NCBI GenBank assembly: GCA_018402085.1 | Contig: JAGYJM010000002.1 | Location: 3,115,501 to 3,179,500 of the forward strand | Reading direction: 5' to 3' | Source: Flavobacteriales bacterium | Lineage (GTDB): Bacteria; Bacteroidota; Bacteroidia; Flavobacteriales_D; Sanyastnellaceae | DNA: 64,000 nucleotides | Shown here: one piece after another, positions 51,886-59,804 of the stretch | Numbering within the stretch: position 1 is the first letter of the stretch | How the letters are laid out: each line of letters starts with the position of its first letter | Position numbers and translations under genes: made by a program | The notes under the pieces: generated by a model | Database searches by the model: none | What the model was told of the DNA's origin: nothing | Seen by the model: only the letters and a program-made list of their open reading frames with translations

Positions 51886-54800
51886 TTAGAACGTAGCCCT
51901 GAGTTGAACCGAGCCCACATGAACGGCTTGCAGCTCAGGGCTTTTTCTTCCGTTATAGAGCAAATTCAACTGCAGAGATCTTGAAATGCTGCGCTGCAGG
52001 CTGAGGCTCCACGTCGCATTGCGCCCGGGCTGAAGCCCTTCAAGCATTTCAAATGACAGGGTATTGTTTCCGGTGCCATCGTAAGTGATCTCAATGCCAT
52101 TGAAACTCGCTTCAAGAAGTCCTTTCCCGGGGTCTGAAAATCGCACCGATGCTCCCAGGTCAATGATTCGCGCGGCTTCTCCTCCAAATTCGCCACTGTT
52201 CTGTTTGCTTTCATAGCGTCCTTTTACGGTCAACCGAAAACGGTTGGATGGCTGCCACTGAACCTCCGGCTCGAGCAAGCGCGAGCGGATAGCGAAATTT
52301 CTTCCGGTGAGAAAATCGCTTGACACTTCTTTGTTTTCGTCACGGAGCACCAAAATGGAGGTCACTTGTCCGGAAATTCCCTTTCTGACGCGTACTTCAT
52401 GAAAAACATCGGCTCTTGCTTCAAATCCATTGGCGAGCAGTATTTTATTTTCAAGATCCTGAAAAGTGTATTCAATACCGAAGCCGGGGTCTGAGCGGTT
52501 AAACGACAAGGTGTTTCGCAATTGAGCACCGAGGCTGAGGAGGGTGGTGTCTTGCAGCCCTCCTTCAAGCGGGTTCAATCGCTCCCACCCGTCATTCTGC
52601 ATGGTTTTTCGATCAAGCCGCAAGCTGGATGTGTTGGTAAATCGCGTCATGAAACGCTTAAAGCCTTCTGTTTGCGACCATACACGGGCAGGCTGAATGC
52701 GCAGGGTTGTGCTAAACTGATTTGTTGACGTACTCACGTATTCATCTGAAGGCACAAAAGAGCGGATGTAGTTTGCCTCGTAACCAAAGGCGGCAACTTC
52801 AAACTCATTGAGGTCTTTAACGCCGTCGTTATTGTAGTCATTCCAGATGTAATTCCCCTGCCCGGGCGGCACTTCGATATAAATGAACTGCCTGGCTTGC
52901 TCAAGTCCGGAGCCCGTCTGATAAAACACCTGAGTATTCATGAGCCCGTCAAGGAGGTCACCATTGAATTCAAGGCGACCAACGAGCGTCTGTTCGGGCC
53001 TGCTGTCAGTAATGCTGCTATCGCGAATGGCCAATAGCCGGCGTGAGATATTCCAGCGAATCATACGCCGGCTTGGCGCGGTGTAGCTCCCTTCTACCCC
53101 ATAAAATTCGGCCTCCGCAGCCAGCGCCAGTTCATCTTGTCTCGGAAAACGATCCGTTCGTTGTCCGTAAAATGCCCTCCAGTTCAACTTCTGTGCCTGG
53201 CGAGAGCCCAGCCAGCCCTGCCACTCATGAAACCGGTAGGCATTGGCTGAAAGGGTGTCTTCAACGATGAATCGGTTCCATTCAAAATCATCTTTGAAAC
53301 CGATGCGTACCGGACCCACGGGCCATGCCACATCCGTTTTCTGGCGAATGAATCGTGATGTGAGTAATCCGTTGTTTTGGGTAAGGCTTCCGACCCAGTC
53401 TATCTGCTTCTCTTCATCGTCGACCCGCAGTTTTCCGGAGGCCCGGTAGCCATTGAAGGCCGACCCAGATTGAAAAGTAGATGCTTCAGCGGAGGCAAAA
53501 AGCTCCCGGGCTTTACTCAAGTTCACTTCTGCCCCGCCATAATGCTGATCGCTTCGGAGTGCGAGCCCGCGAAAATTCCAGTCACGATCAAACTCTACAG
53601 AACGAAACCTTTCGATATCAGCGAAATTCTGGGAGGTGTACTCATGAAAAACCCGCGTGCCGATCTTCATTTTTTGTGCCTTTCCGACCGGCTTCCTAAT
53701 CGACCAGTCTGTCCAGAAGGCCACGCCGGTATTATCTTCACCGTCAAGTGTTGAGAAGGTATTGTCATCGCGTGACGAAAGTGCGGTCTCGAACACAAGT
53801 CGGTGGTCTTTACCGAGATCGAGTGTGCCGCCTCCTGTGACCATTTGACGTTTTTTCGGACTAACCAGTAAGCGTCTGGGGGTGTGGTCGCCTGCGAGCA
53901 CAATGGCACCATTGATCGTATCAGGGGCCACCCAGCGATAGATGCGCCCGTTTGAGGCAAAACCATCTTCAACATAATTCCCTTGTCCGGTTCCCACAAA
54001 GCTGAACGTCGCCCGGTAAAGTGCCTGATCAGAAGCGGTTGAATACACCAGCACACTGTCATACCCCAGGCTGTCAATCAGCGCGTAAAGCACCTGGTCG
54101 TCATTAAACCCAATGCTGTCAATGCTGCTATTGAAGGCTTGCGCCACCTCATCGCCCACAGTGCTCAACAACAGGCGGTCATCGGCATCAAGGTCTTGTT
54201 GCAACGGCTGGTTCTTACTGTCTTGCTCTGACACGGCATGCACGAACCATGAGAAACGACCTTCACGTCCGGCAGCCTCACCCTGCAGAAGTGCGCGAGC
54301 ATAGTTGCGGTCAGCGTACTGAAACTCCACCACAATTCGCCTGTCTTTAGTGATCATATTTCGCGGTGTAAACGTGAGTTCAGCCGTATTATAATCAATG
54401 GTATAGTCGTACTCTTGTCCGCGTTTCAGCAACTTTCCATCAATGAACACCCTTTCCGTTCCTGCCATAATAAGGATGAAGCGTTCATTTTCGGCTCCTG
54501 TGAGCCTGTAGGGGCCCTGATTTCCTTCGATTCCCTGAACGATGTTTCGCGCGAACTTACCCTTACTGATAGCCGCGCTACCACCGAGACGGATGCTCTG
54601 TAATGAATCACCAATCTGGCTTTCAAAGGTGGCTCCTCGCGCCCTTTTCTGGTAGCGTAAAAAATGGTGTTCGCGCTCAGTAATCTGAAAGTCGCCGGCT
54701 GTAAGTCGCGTGCGATCATCAAAAAGCTGAATATAGACCTGATCGAAATCCTGCAATTGTTGCGTATTGCCGTCAGGCTGAATCGGGATATTGTCATCCG

Positions 54801-55320
54801 TGATGCTTGCGAGCACGTTAAACCGATCGGTTATTTGTCCGCTCAGTTGCAGGTTGAGGTTGCTGTTCACCGCGAGGTCCTGGCTATTTCCGAAGGTCAC
54901 CCCCCTTGCAATAGAGCCTGCTTTGACAAGCTGACCCTGGCTGAATGTGCTGGTAGGAAAAAGGTCATCGCGAAGAATGAAGGGTTTGAAGTTTTGCTGC
55001 TCGCCTCTTCTGATCAGGAGGCTGTCTTTTCTGGCGATCGAGATGGTTCTTGGTATGGCCAGTGCGCGAAAGCGCACGGATGCGGAGTCTTTGAGCTCCG
55101 TTGTCAAGTTGAGCACTCCGGTGTTGGTGTTGTACCGAAAGGCACTGGTGTCCGCTCCTTCTATGCGGATGGAGGAGGGAATTACGAGCAAGCTGTCAAG
55201 AACCAGCGAATCGGTTCCGGGCGGAATTACCCGGGTACGCCAGCCTGTCTCATCCTGCGCTTTTGCGCAGAAAGAAAGCAACAGAATGATCAGAACAAAC
55301 GCTGTTTTGGTACCGCGCAT
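51886..55320 (-). CDS. Large outer-membrane beta-barrel protein of unknown function
   Basis: A protein of 1144 aa. Signal peptide about 1-21 (ending CAKAQ). A soluble N-terminal part (about 22-130), then long runs of alternating hydrophobic/polar strands ending in a terminal Phe (SVQLRATF), as expected for an outer-membrane barrel. It contains one calcium-type loop NDYNNDGVKDLNEFE. No TonB plug or T9SS tail. I do not recognise a named family; large proteins of this kind occur across Bacteroidota. It is followed after about 390 bases by the PKD protein gene on the same strand. Confidence 0.82.
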   Translation of the reverse strand: MRGTKTAFVLIILLLSFCAKAQDETGWRTRVIPPGTDSLVLDSLLVIPSSIRIEGADTSAFRYNTNTGVLNLTTELKDSASVRFRALAIPRTISIARKDSLLIRRGEQQNFKPFILRDDLFPTSTFSQGQLVKAGSIARGVTFGNSQDLAVNSNLNLQLSGQITDRFNVLASITDDNIPIQPDGNTQQLQDFDQVYIQLFDDRTRLTAGDFQITEREHHFLRYQKRARGATFESQIGDSLQSIRLGGSAAISKGKFARNIVQGIEGNQGPYRLTGAENERFILIMAGTERVFIDGKLLKRGQEYDYTIDYNTAELTFTPRNMITKDRRIVVEFQYADRNYARALLQGEAAGREGRFSWFVHAVSEQDSKNQPLQQDLDADDRLLLSTVGDEVAQAFNSSIDSIGFNDDQVLYALIDSLGYDSVLVYSTASDQALYRATFSFVGTGQGNYVEDGFASNGRIYRWVAPDTINGAIVLAGDHTPRRLLVSPKKRQMVTGGGTLDLGKDHRLVFETALSSRDDNTFSTLDGEDNTGVAFWTDWSIRKPVGKAQKMKIGTRVFHEYTSQNFADIERFRSVEFDRDWNFRGLALRSDQHYGGAEVNLSKARELFASAEASTFQSGSAFNGYRASGKLRVDDEEKQIDWVGSLTQNNGLLTSRFIRQKTDVAWPVGPVRIGFKDDFEWNRFIVEDTLSANAYRFHEWQGWLGSRQAQKLNWRAFYGQRTDRFPRQDELALAAEAEFYGVEGSYTAPSRRMIRWNISRRLLAIRDSSITDSRPEQTLVGRLEFNGDLLDGLMNTQVFYQTGSGLEQARQFIYIEVPPGQGNYIWNDYNNDGVKDLNEFEVAAFGYEANYIRSFVPSDEYVSTSTNQFSTTLRIQPARVWSQTEGFKRFMTRFTNTSSLRLDRKTMQNDGWERLNPLEGGLQDTTLLSLGAQLRNTLSFNRSDPGFGIEYTFQDLENKILLANGFEARADVFHEVRVRKGISGQVTSILVLRDENKEVSSDFLTGRNFAIRSRLLEPEVQWQPSNRFRLTVKGRYESKQNSGEFGGEAARIIDLGASVRFSDPGKGLLEASFNGIEITYDGTGNNTLSFEMLEGLQPGRNATWSLSLQRSISRSLQLNLLYNGRKSPELQAVHVGSVQLRATF
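55061..55083 (+). repeat. Dispersed GATGC hairpin repeat (inside the outer-membrane protein gene)
   Basis: GTGCGC GAAA GCGCAC, then G and GATGC: perfect 6-bp stem with one extra base before the tail. Confidence 0.5.
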
Positions 55321-55386
55321 GGTAAAGAGCTCGGACTAAGGTAACGCGATTGCGCGTGCTGTAGTTTATTTCGCCGGCTTCGATCT

Positions 55387-56059
55387 TTAGAGCTTCAAAG
55401 AATAGCCCAGGGTAACCACATGCTCTGTTCGCGGATCAGCGGTCAACACCTGCCGTTGCAAAAGGTAGCCAAACGTGAAATCCTGGCGCTTGTTTATCTT
55501 CCGCTTAAACTCGATCCTTCCGCGCCAGTCTGACCAGTCAAAGCCCGTTTCGTCGCGACTCACAAACCATTCGTAGGAGAGGTCTACATCGAAATCGTCA
55601 ACGATCTCTGTGCTTCCTTTTATTCGCCACCTGAACGCTTCGCGCAATTCTGGTATTCGCTCTTCAAAAGCCGCGACCCCCCTACGGGCAGCCTGATATC
55701 GGAGGCGCATGCTTAATTCAGGTTTCCCAAAATCGTATTCATAAGAGAGGTCAAAATTGAAACGCTGCCGCACGATCAAAAGCCCCATCGTCATCTTGAC
55801 GATAACCCAGCCTGTAATTCACCTCAGCTTCAAATCCGTCTTTAATCTCATAGTCAAGTCCGAGATCGAAAAAACTGGTTTGATAGCGAATAAAAGACCC
55901 CAATGTGCGCACCTGGAGCCCCCCTTTCAGGTCAAAGCGATCAGACAGCTTTCTTTTGGCGCCGGCCTGGAGCCATACGCCAGACACCGAGTGCTGGGCG
56001 ATAAAATCGCCTCCTGATACCAGTGCCGCGAAAAGCAACCATACTTTAAGACTCTTCAT
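55387..56059 (-). pseudogene. DUF2490-like outer-membrane protein, broken by a frameshift
   Basis: Two overlapping frames encode the halves of one protein. The first half starts at ATG 56059 with a signal peptide (MKSLKVWLLFAALVSGGDFIAQ), continues WLQAGAKRKLSDRF and ends NYRLGYRQDDDGAFD. The second half runs from the same point in another frame: RQRFNFDLSYEYDF to HVVTLGYSLKL. Removing one base near 55771 (in GATCGTGCGGCAGCG) would join them as DRRQRFNFDLSYEY, a smooth beta-barrel pattern of about 223 aa, like DUF2490 proteins. Either a real frameshift or a sequencing error. It overlaps the upstream lipoprotein gene by 14 bases. Confidence 0.7.
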
Positions 56060-56468
56060 ATATCCATAGCGTTCCAAGATCAACTTCATCTCTACGGCCG
56101 TTGATTTCTACTTCGCGGATCACAGGCATACGATTCGGGTCAACTTCGTTGTTGCCGGTGGTATCAGCACTATACAAATAGATGGTATACGTTCCGGGAC
56201 GCAGGAAGCGAAAAGCGAACTCACCGTCGAAGTTTGTTTCGACGTTATCGTCTGGCGAGATGTTCTCGCCATAGATAATGAATACATTTTCATCGGCTGC
56301 CGGAAACGTTGCCACTGCCGTTGACGGATTACTGAGAACCAATCGCACTTCAGTCATGACCTGACCGCGAATGATTGCTTGTCCGCCCTCACCGGGCTGT
56401 TTCGTGCACGAAGTCATCAGCGCTCCGGCTGTTGACAGTGCGATTAGCGCTTTGAAAAGTGTTCTCAT
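56046..56468 (-). CDS. Small lipoprotein with carboxypeptidase-regulatory-like domain
   Basis: About 140 aa from ATG 56468; the longer frame to 56528 lacks a signal peptide at its start. Lipoprotein signal with Cys near residue 21 (LMTSCTKQ). The mature part resembles a beta-sandwich regulatory domain (IIRGQVMTEVRLVL, NFDGEFAFRFLRPGTYTIYLYS, REVEINGRRDEVDLGT). It stands directly before the DUF2490-like gene (14-base overlap), so the two may have acted as an outer-membrane pair. Function unknown. Confidence 0.8.
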   Translation of the reverse strand: MRTLFKALIALSTAGALMTSCTKQPGEGGQAIIRGQVMTEVRLVLSNPSTAVATFPAADENVFIIYGENISPDDNVETNFDGEFAFRFLRPGTYTIYLYSADTTGNNEVDPNRMPVIREVEINGRRDEVDLGTLWIYEES

Positions 56469-56474
56469 CAACTT

Positions 56475-56482
56475 CAAAAGTA
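56475..56482 (-). promoter_or_regulatory. -7 box of the small lipoprotein gene
   Basis: Minus strand TACTTTTG, exact TAnnTTTG match, ending 6 bases before ATG 56468, so the transcript would be leaderless. Confidence 0.5.
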
Positions 56483-56492
56483 CGCTTTTGGC

Positions 56493-56500
56493 TAACTTTG
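56493..56500 (+). promoter_or_regulatory. -7 box of the tdk operon
   Basis: TAACTTTG, exact TAnnTTTG match, 64 bases before the tdk ATG and only 10 bases from the divergent minus-strand box. Confidence 0.55.
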
Positions 56501-56564
56501 CCTTCAACCGTATTCGGGGGTGTTGCATTTATTGTGCTCTTCCCTGAATGATAAGCAGCGTTGA

Positions 56565-57236
56565 ATGCTTCCAGAGCCCTCAGACTTTCACATTCACCAG
56601 CGCGGCCGCATCGAAGTGATTTGCGGCTCAATGTTTTCGGGTAAAACCGAAGAATTGATCCGCAGGATGCGCCGGGCACAATTTGCGCGTCAGAAAGTTG
56701 AAATATTCAAGCCACTGCTTGACACCCGTTACAGTGAAGACGAAGTGGTCAGTCACGACCGCAACGCCATTCCATCTACTCCTATTCCGCACAGTTCTCA
56801 GCTGCTGCTGCTGACCAGCGAGGTGGAAGTCATTGGCATCGACGAGGCGCAATTCTTCGATGACGAGCTTCCGAACGTATGCTCGCAACTGGCAAATTCG
56901 GGCATTCGGGTAATCGTGGCCGGCCTTGACCTTGATTTCCGCGGACGTCCGTTCGGGCCTATGCCGCAACTCCTTGCACTAGCAGAATTCGTAACGAAAG
57001 TACATGCGATTTGTGTGAAGACCGGTGACCTGGCTCACCATTCGTTCAAACTCAGCGGCAGTGACCGGCTGGTAGAGCTTGGTGAAAAGGAATTGTATGT
57101 GCCGTTATCGCGAGAAGCTTTTCTTCGAGCGCAAAGTGATCCGAATTACATCACCGAAAAAGACCTGGTCGATATTCGCACACACCTGGTTGATTCAGCA
57201 ACCTCTGCCCAAGAAGAAGACCCCACCAGAGAATGA
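56565..57236 (+). CDS. tdk: Thymidine kinase
   Basis: A protein of 223 aa. It phosphorylates thymidine in the salvage pathway. P-loop GSMFSGKT (residues 21-28), DEAQFF with catalytic Glu94, [10 protein letters not shown], and the lasso region [15 protein letters not shown]. Of the four Cys that usually bind structural zinc, only Cys150 remains; the others are Thr153, Ser182 and Ala185. The C-terminal tail is longer than in E. coli. The stop overlaps the MurF-Alr start by 4 bases. Confidence 0.95.
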   Translation: MLPEPSDFHIHQRGRIEVICGSMFSGKTEELIRRMRRAQFARQKVEIFKPLLDTRYSEDEVVSHDRNAIPSTPIPHSSQLLLLTSEVEVIGIDEAQFFDDELPNVCSQLANSGIRVIVAGLDLDFRGRPFGPMPQLLALAEFVTKVHAICVKTGDLAHHSFKLSGSDRLVELGEKELYVPLSREAFLRAQSDPNYITEKDLVDIRTHLVDSATSAQEEDPTRE

Positions 57237-59710
57237 CCCACACGGAGGCCCTTCCGTTTGAGCGCCTGGCGGCATTGCCGGGGGCACGTCTGATTGGTCA
57301 TACCGGCCATGCATTCACACGACTGAGCTATGACTCGCGTATCATAAGCGACCCCTCTCATTCGTGTTTTCTTGCGATCAGGGGCGACTTTCATGACGGA
57401 CACGACTTCATTGAAGCGGCCTATCGCCTCGGTGTTCGTTGCTTCATTTGCACCGATCTTGCAGACCCAGGGCTGTATCCCGACGCCGGCTTCGCGATCG
57501 TGCCAGACGTGATGGCCGCATTGCATGCTTTGGCGGCGCAACATCGCAGTCAATTCAGCTATCCTGTCATTGGCATCACGGGCAGCAATGGTAAAACGGT
57601 CGTCAAGGAGTGGCTCACGCGACTGCTGGTTCCTGCGCAACGCGTAGTGCGGAGTCCGAAAAGCTACAACAGCCAGCTTGGCGTACCCCTTTCGCTTTGG
57701 AACCTTTCATCAGCCGATGATGTCGCCATCATTGAGTGTGGCATCTCGAAGCCCGGCGAAATGGAGAACCTGGCGTCAATTGTTCAACCGACAATTGGCG
57801 TCTTTACTCATGTAGGCAATGCTCACCTGGAGCATTTCATTGGTGTACAGCAACTGGTTGAAGAAAAATGCCGGCTCTTCACCCGTGCAGAAAAAGTTTT
57901 TTATCCTGCACAGCAGCCCATCATAACTGAAGGGTTAGCTGCTGTCGGTTTCAGTGGTGAGCACTGCACCTGGGGTGCTGCCGGCAGCGGGGCAATGCTT
58001 GAATTGCTAAGTACCCTCGACACAGCTCGAGGCAAGCATCTACGGGTTTTCTTCAAAGGGCGCGAAGAAGAGTTGTTCATTCCCTTCAAAGATGACGGCT
58101 CTGTGTCAAACGCGTTGCTGGCTTACGTGGTAGCCGAGGAGTTGGGTGCCTATTCATCTGCAATACGTGAATCGTTGTCATCGCTGTCGCGCATTGAAAT
58201 GCGGCTGGAGCGCTTCAGTGGGTGGAATGGTGCGGTGATCCTGTCAGACGTCTATAACAATGACCTGAACGCCCTCGAACTATCGCTTGATGAGCTTTCA
58301 AAAATCAAAGGTGTGCGCAAGCGGATGGTGCTGCTGAGCGACATCCTTGAATCGGGGATACCGGACGAGGTTCTATACCCCAAAGTGGCTGAGTATCTAA
58401 AGCTCTATGGCATTGACCATTTAGTTACAGTGGGTGACCGCATCCGCCGCTTTCGCGGCGATTTCGACCTTGACGTCATCTGCTTCAGCACCACCGACGA
58501 CCTGTTACAACAGGTTGAGCAACTTGACCTGAGTGATGCCGCAGTATTGCTGAAAGGCGCCCGCACCTTCAGGTTCGAACGTATTGTGCAGCGACTTCAG
58601 CGCAAGGTTCATGCTTCAGCACTTGAAATACATTTACCGTCGATGTTGCACAACCTGAACTTTTACCGTTCACATATTCACAGTGGTGCCCGGGTCATGG
58701 CTATGGTGAAGGCCTTCGGATACGGAACGGGCGAAGCGCCAGTAGCCGGAATGCTTGAGTATCATGGGGTTCATCAGCTCGGAGTGGCTTATGTGAACGA
58801 GGGTGTCGCTCTGCGAAAACAAGGGGTTCGGCTTCCGATTCTGGTATTGAACCCCGACGCGGGTAGTTTTGGGCAATTGATTGAGCACCGCCTTGAACCC
58901 GAGATTTACAGCCTGAAGCAATTGCGCATGCTTGACCGGTCGCTTCAGCGTTTGCGCCTGCGAGAGTATCCGATCCATTTAAAAGTTGATACCGGTATGC
59001 ATCGGCTCGGTTTTACCGGTGAAGCGCTTACTGAACTCTTGCAGCAGCTTTCCAATTTTAAAACGATTCGTGTCGTGGGGGTTATGAGTCACCTTGCTGC
59101 GGCTGAAATGCCTGAACATGACGATTACACACGCCATCAAATCAACCTGTTCAACGCGGCCTGCGAGGCCATTCAGCGCGTATTGGGTTACCGCTTCAAA
59201 CGCCATATTTGCAACACCGCCGGAATGCTGCGCTTTCCTGAAGCGCAAGGCGATATGGTACGGCTGGGCATTGGATTATACGGCGCACCGAGTTGTGCTG
59301 AAGACGCAAAGCACCTGCAACCTGTGGCGCATTTACGCTCGGTAATTTCCCAAATACGGCAAGTAGACGCCGGCGCAAGCGTAGGCTACACACGAGCCGG
59401 AATAGCAGATCATGCGCGAATGATTGCCACCATTCCTGTAGGTTATGCCGACGGTTATCGCCGCTCCCTCAGCAATGGTAAAGGGCGCGTCTGGATTCGC
59501 GGACAGTATGCTCCGGTCACGGGCAACGTGTGCATGGACATGATCATGGTTGACGTGACTTCTGTGCCTGGGGTGCAAGAGGGAGACGAAGTGGTGCTCT
59601 TCGGTGATGCGCCCACCATCAGCGAAGTGGCCCTGGCGGCCGATACCATTCCTTACGAGATTTTGTCAGGAATCTCTGCCAGGCTTCGTAGGATATACGT
59701 CCATAGTTGA
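57233..59710 (+). CDS. Bifunctional MurF ligase/alanine racemase
   Basis: A protein of 825 aa, a fusion typical of Bacteroidota. The N-terminal half (about 1-450) is UDP-N-acetylmuramoyl-tripeptide:D-Ala-D-Ala ligase-like, with P-loop GITGSNGKT (114-122), [10 protein letters not shown] and [12 protein letters not shown]. The C-terminal half (about 460-825) is alanine racemase: PLP-binding Lys493 in [19 protein letters not shown], catalytic Tyr719 in SVGYTRAG, and [10 protein letters not shown]. It joins D-Ala supply to its use in the peptidoglycan precursor. Co-transcribed with tdk by an ATGA overlap. Confidence 0.96.
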   Translation: MTHTEALPFERLAALPGARLIGHTGHAFTRLSYDSRIISDPSHSCFLAIRGDFHDGHDFIEAAYRLGVRCFICTDLADPGLYPDAGFAIVPDVMAALHALAAQHRSQFSYPVIGITGSNGKTVVKEWLTRLLVPAQRVVRSPKSYNSQLGVPLSLWNLSSADDVAIIECGISKPGEMENLASIVQPTIGVFTHVGNAHLEHFIGVQQLVEEKCRLFTRAEKVFYPAQQPIITEGLAAVGFSGEHCTWGAAGSGAMLELLSTLDTARGKHLRVFFKGREEELFIPFKDDGSVSNALLAYVVAEELGAYSSAIRESLSSLSRIEMRLERFSGWNGAVILSDVYNNDLNALELSLDELSKIKGVRKRMVLLSDILESGIPDEVLYPKVAEYLKLYGIDHLVTVGDRIRRFRGDFDLDVICFSTTDDLLQQVEQLDLSDAAVLLKGARTFRFERIVQRLQRKVHASALEIHLPSMLHNLNFYRSHIHSGARVMAMVKAFGYGTGEAPVAGMLEYHGVHQLGVAYVNEGVALRKQGVRLPILVLNPDAGSFGQLIEHRLEPEIYSLKQLRMLDRSLQRLRLREYPIHLKVDTGMHRLGFTGEALTELLQQLSNFKTIRVVGVMSHLAAAEMPEHDDYTRHQINLFNAACEAIQRVLGYRFKRHICNTAGMLRFPEAQGDMVRLGIGLYGAPSCAEDAKHLQPVAHLRSVISQIRQVDAGASVGYTRAGIADHARMIATIPVGYADGYRRSLSNGKGRVWIRGQYAPVTGNVCMDMIMVDVTSVPGVQEGDEVVLFGDAPTISEVALAADTIPYEILSGISARLRRIYVHS
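58440..58460 (-). repeat. Dispersed GATGC hairpin repeat (inside murF-alr)
   Basis: Minus strand CGCCGC GAAA GCGGCG GATGC, same as the two intergenic copies at 4576 and 27830. In the gene it encodes IRRFRGD near the end of the MurF part. Confidence 0.6.
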
Positions 59711-59804
59711 TGTAGGTCTCTGATTCATCCACTTTTTTCGGTCGGGCATTCGTCTGAGAGTTTGTATACTAGCAAACCATTAGAAACCTTTTAACCTGTA
59801 AGAA

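Noticed and set aside
51528-51920. 130-aa minus-strand open frame before the PKD gene
   Set aside because: It overlaps the end of the outer-membrane protein gene and includes the palindromic repeat; no domain or start signal.
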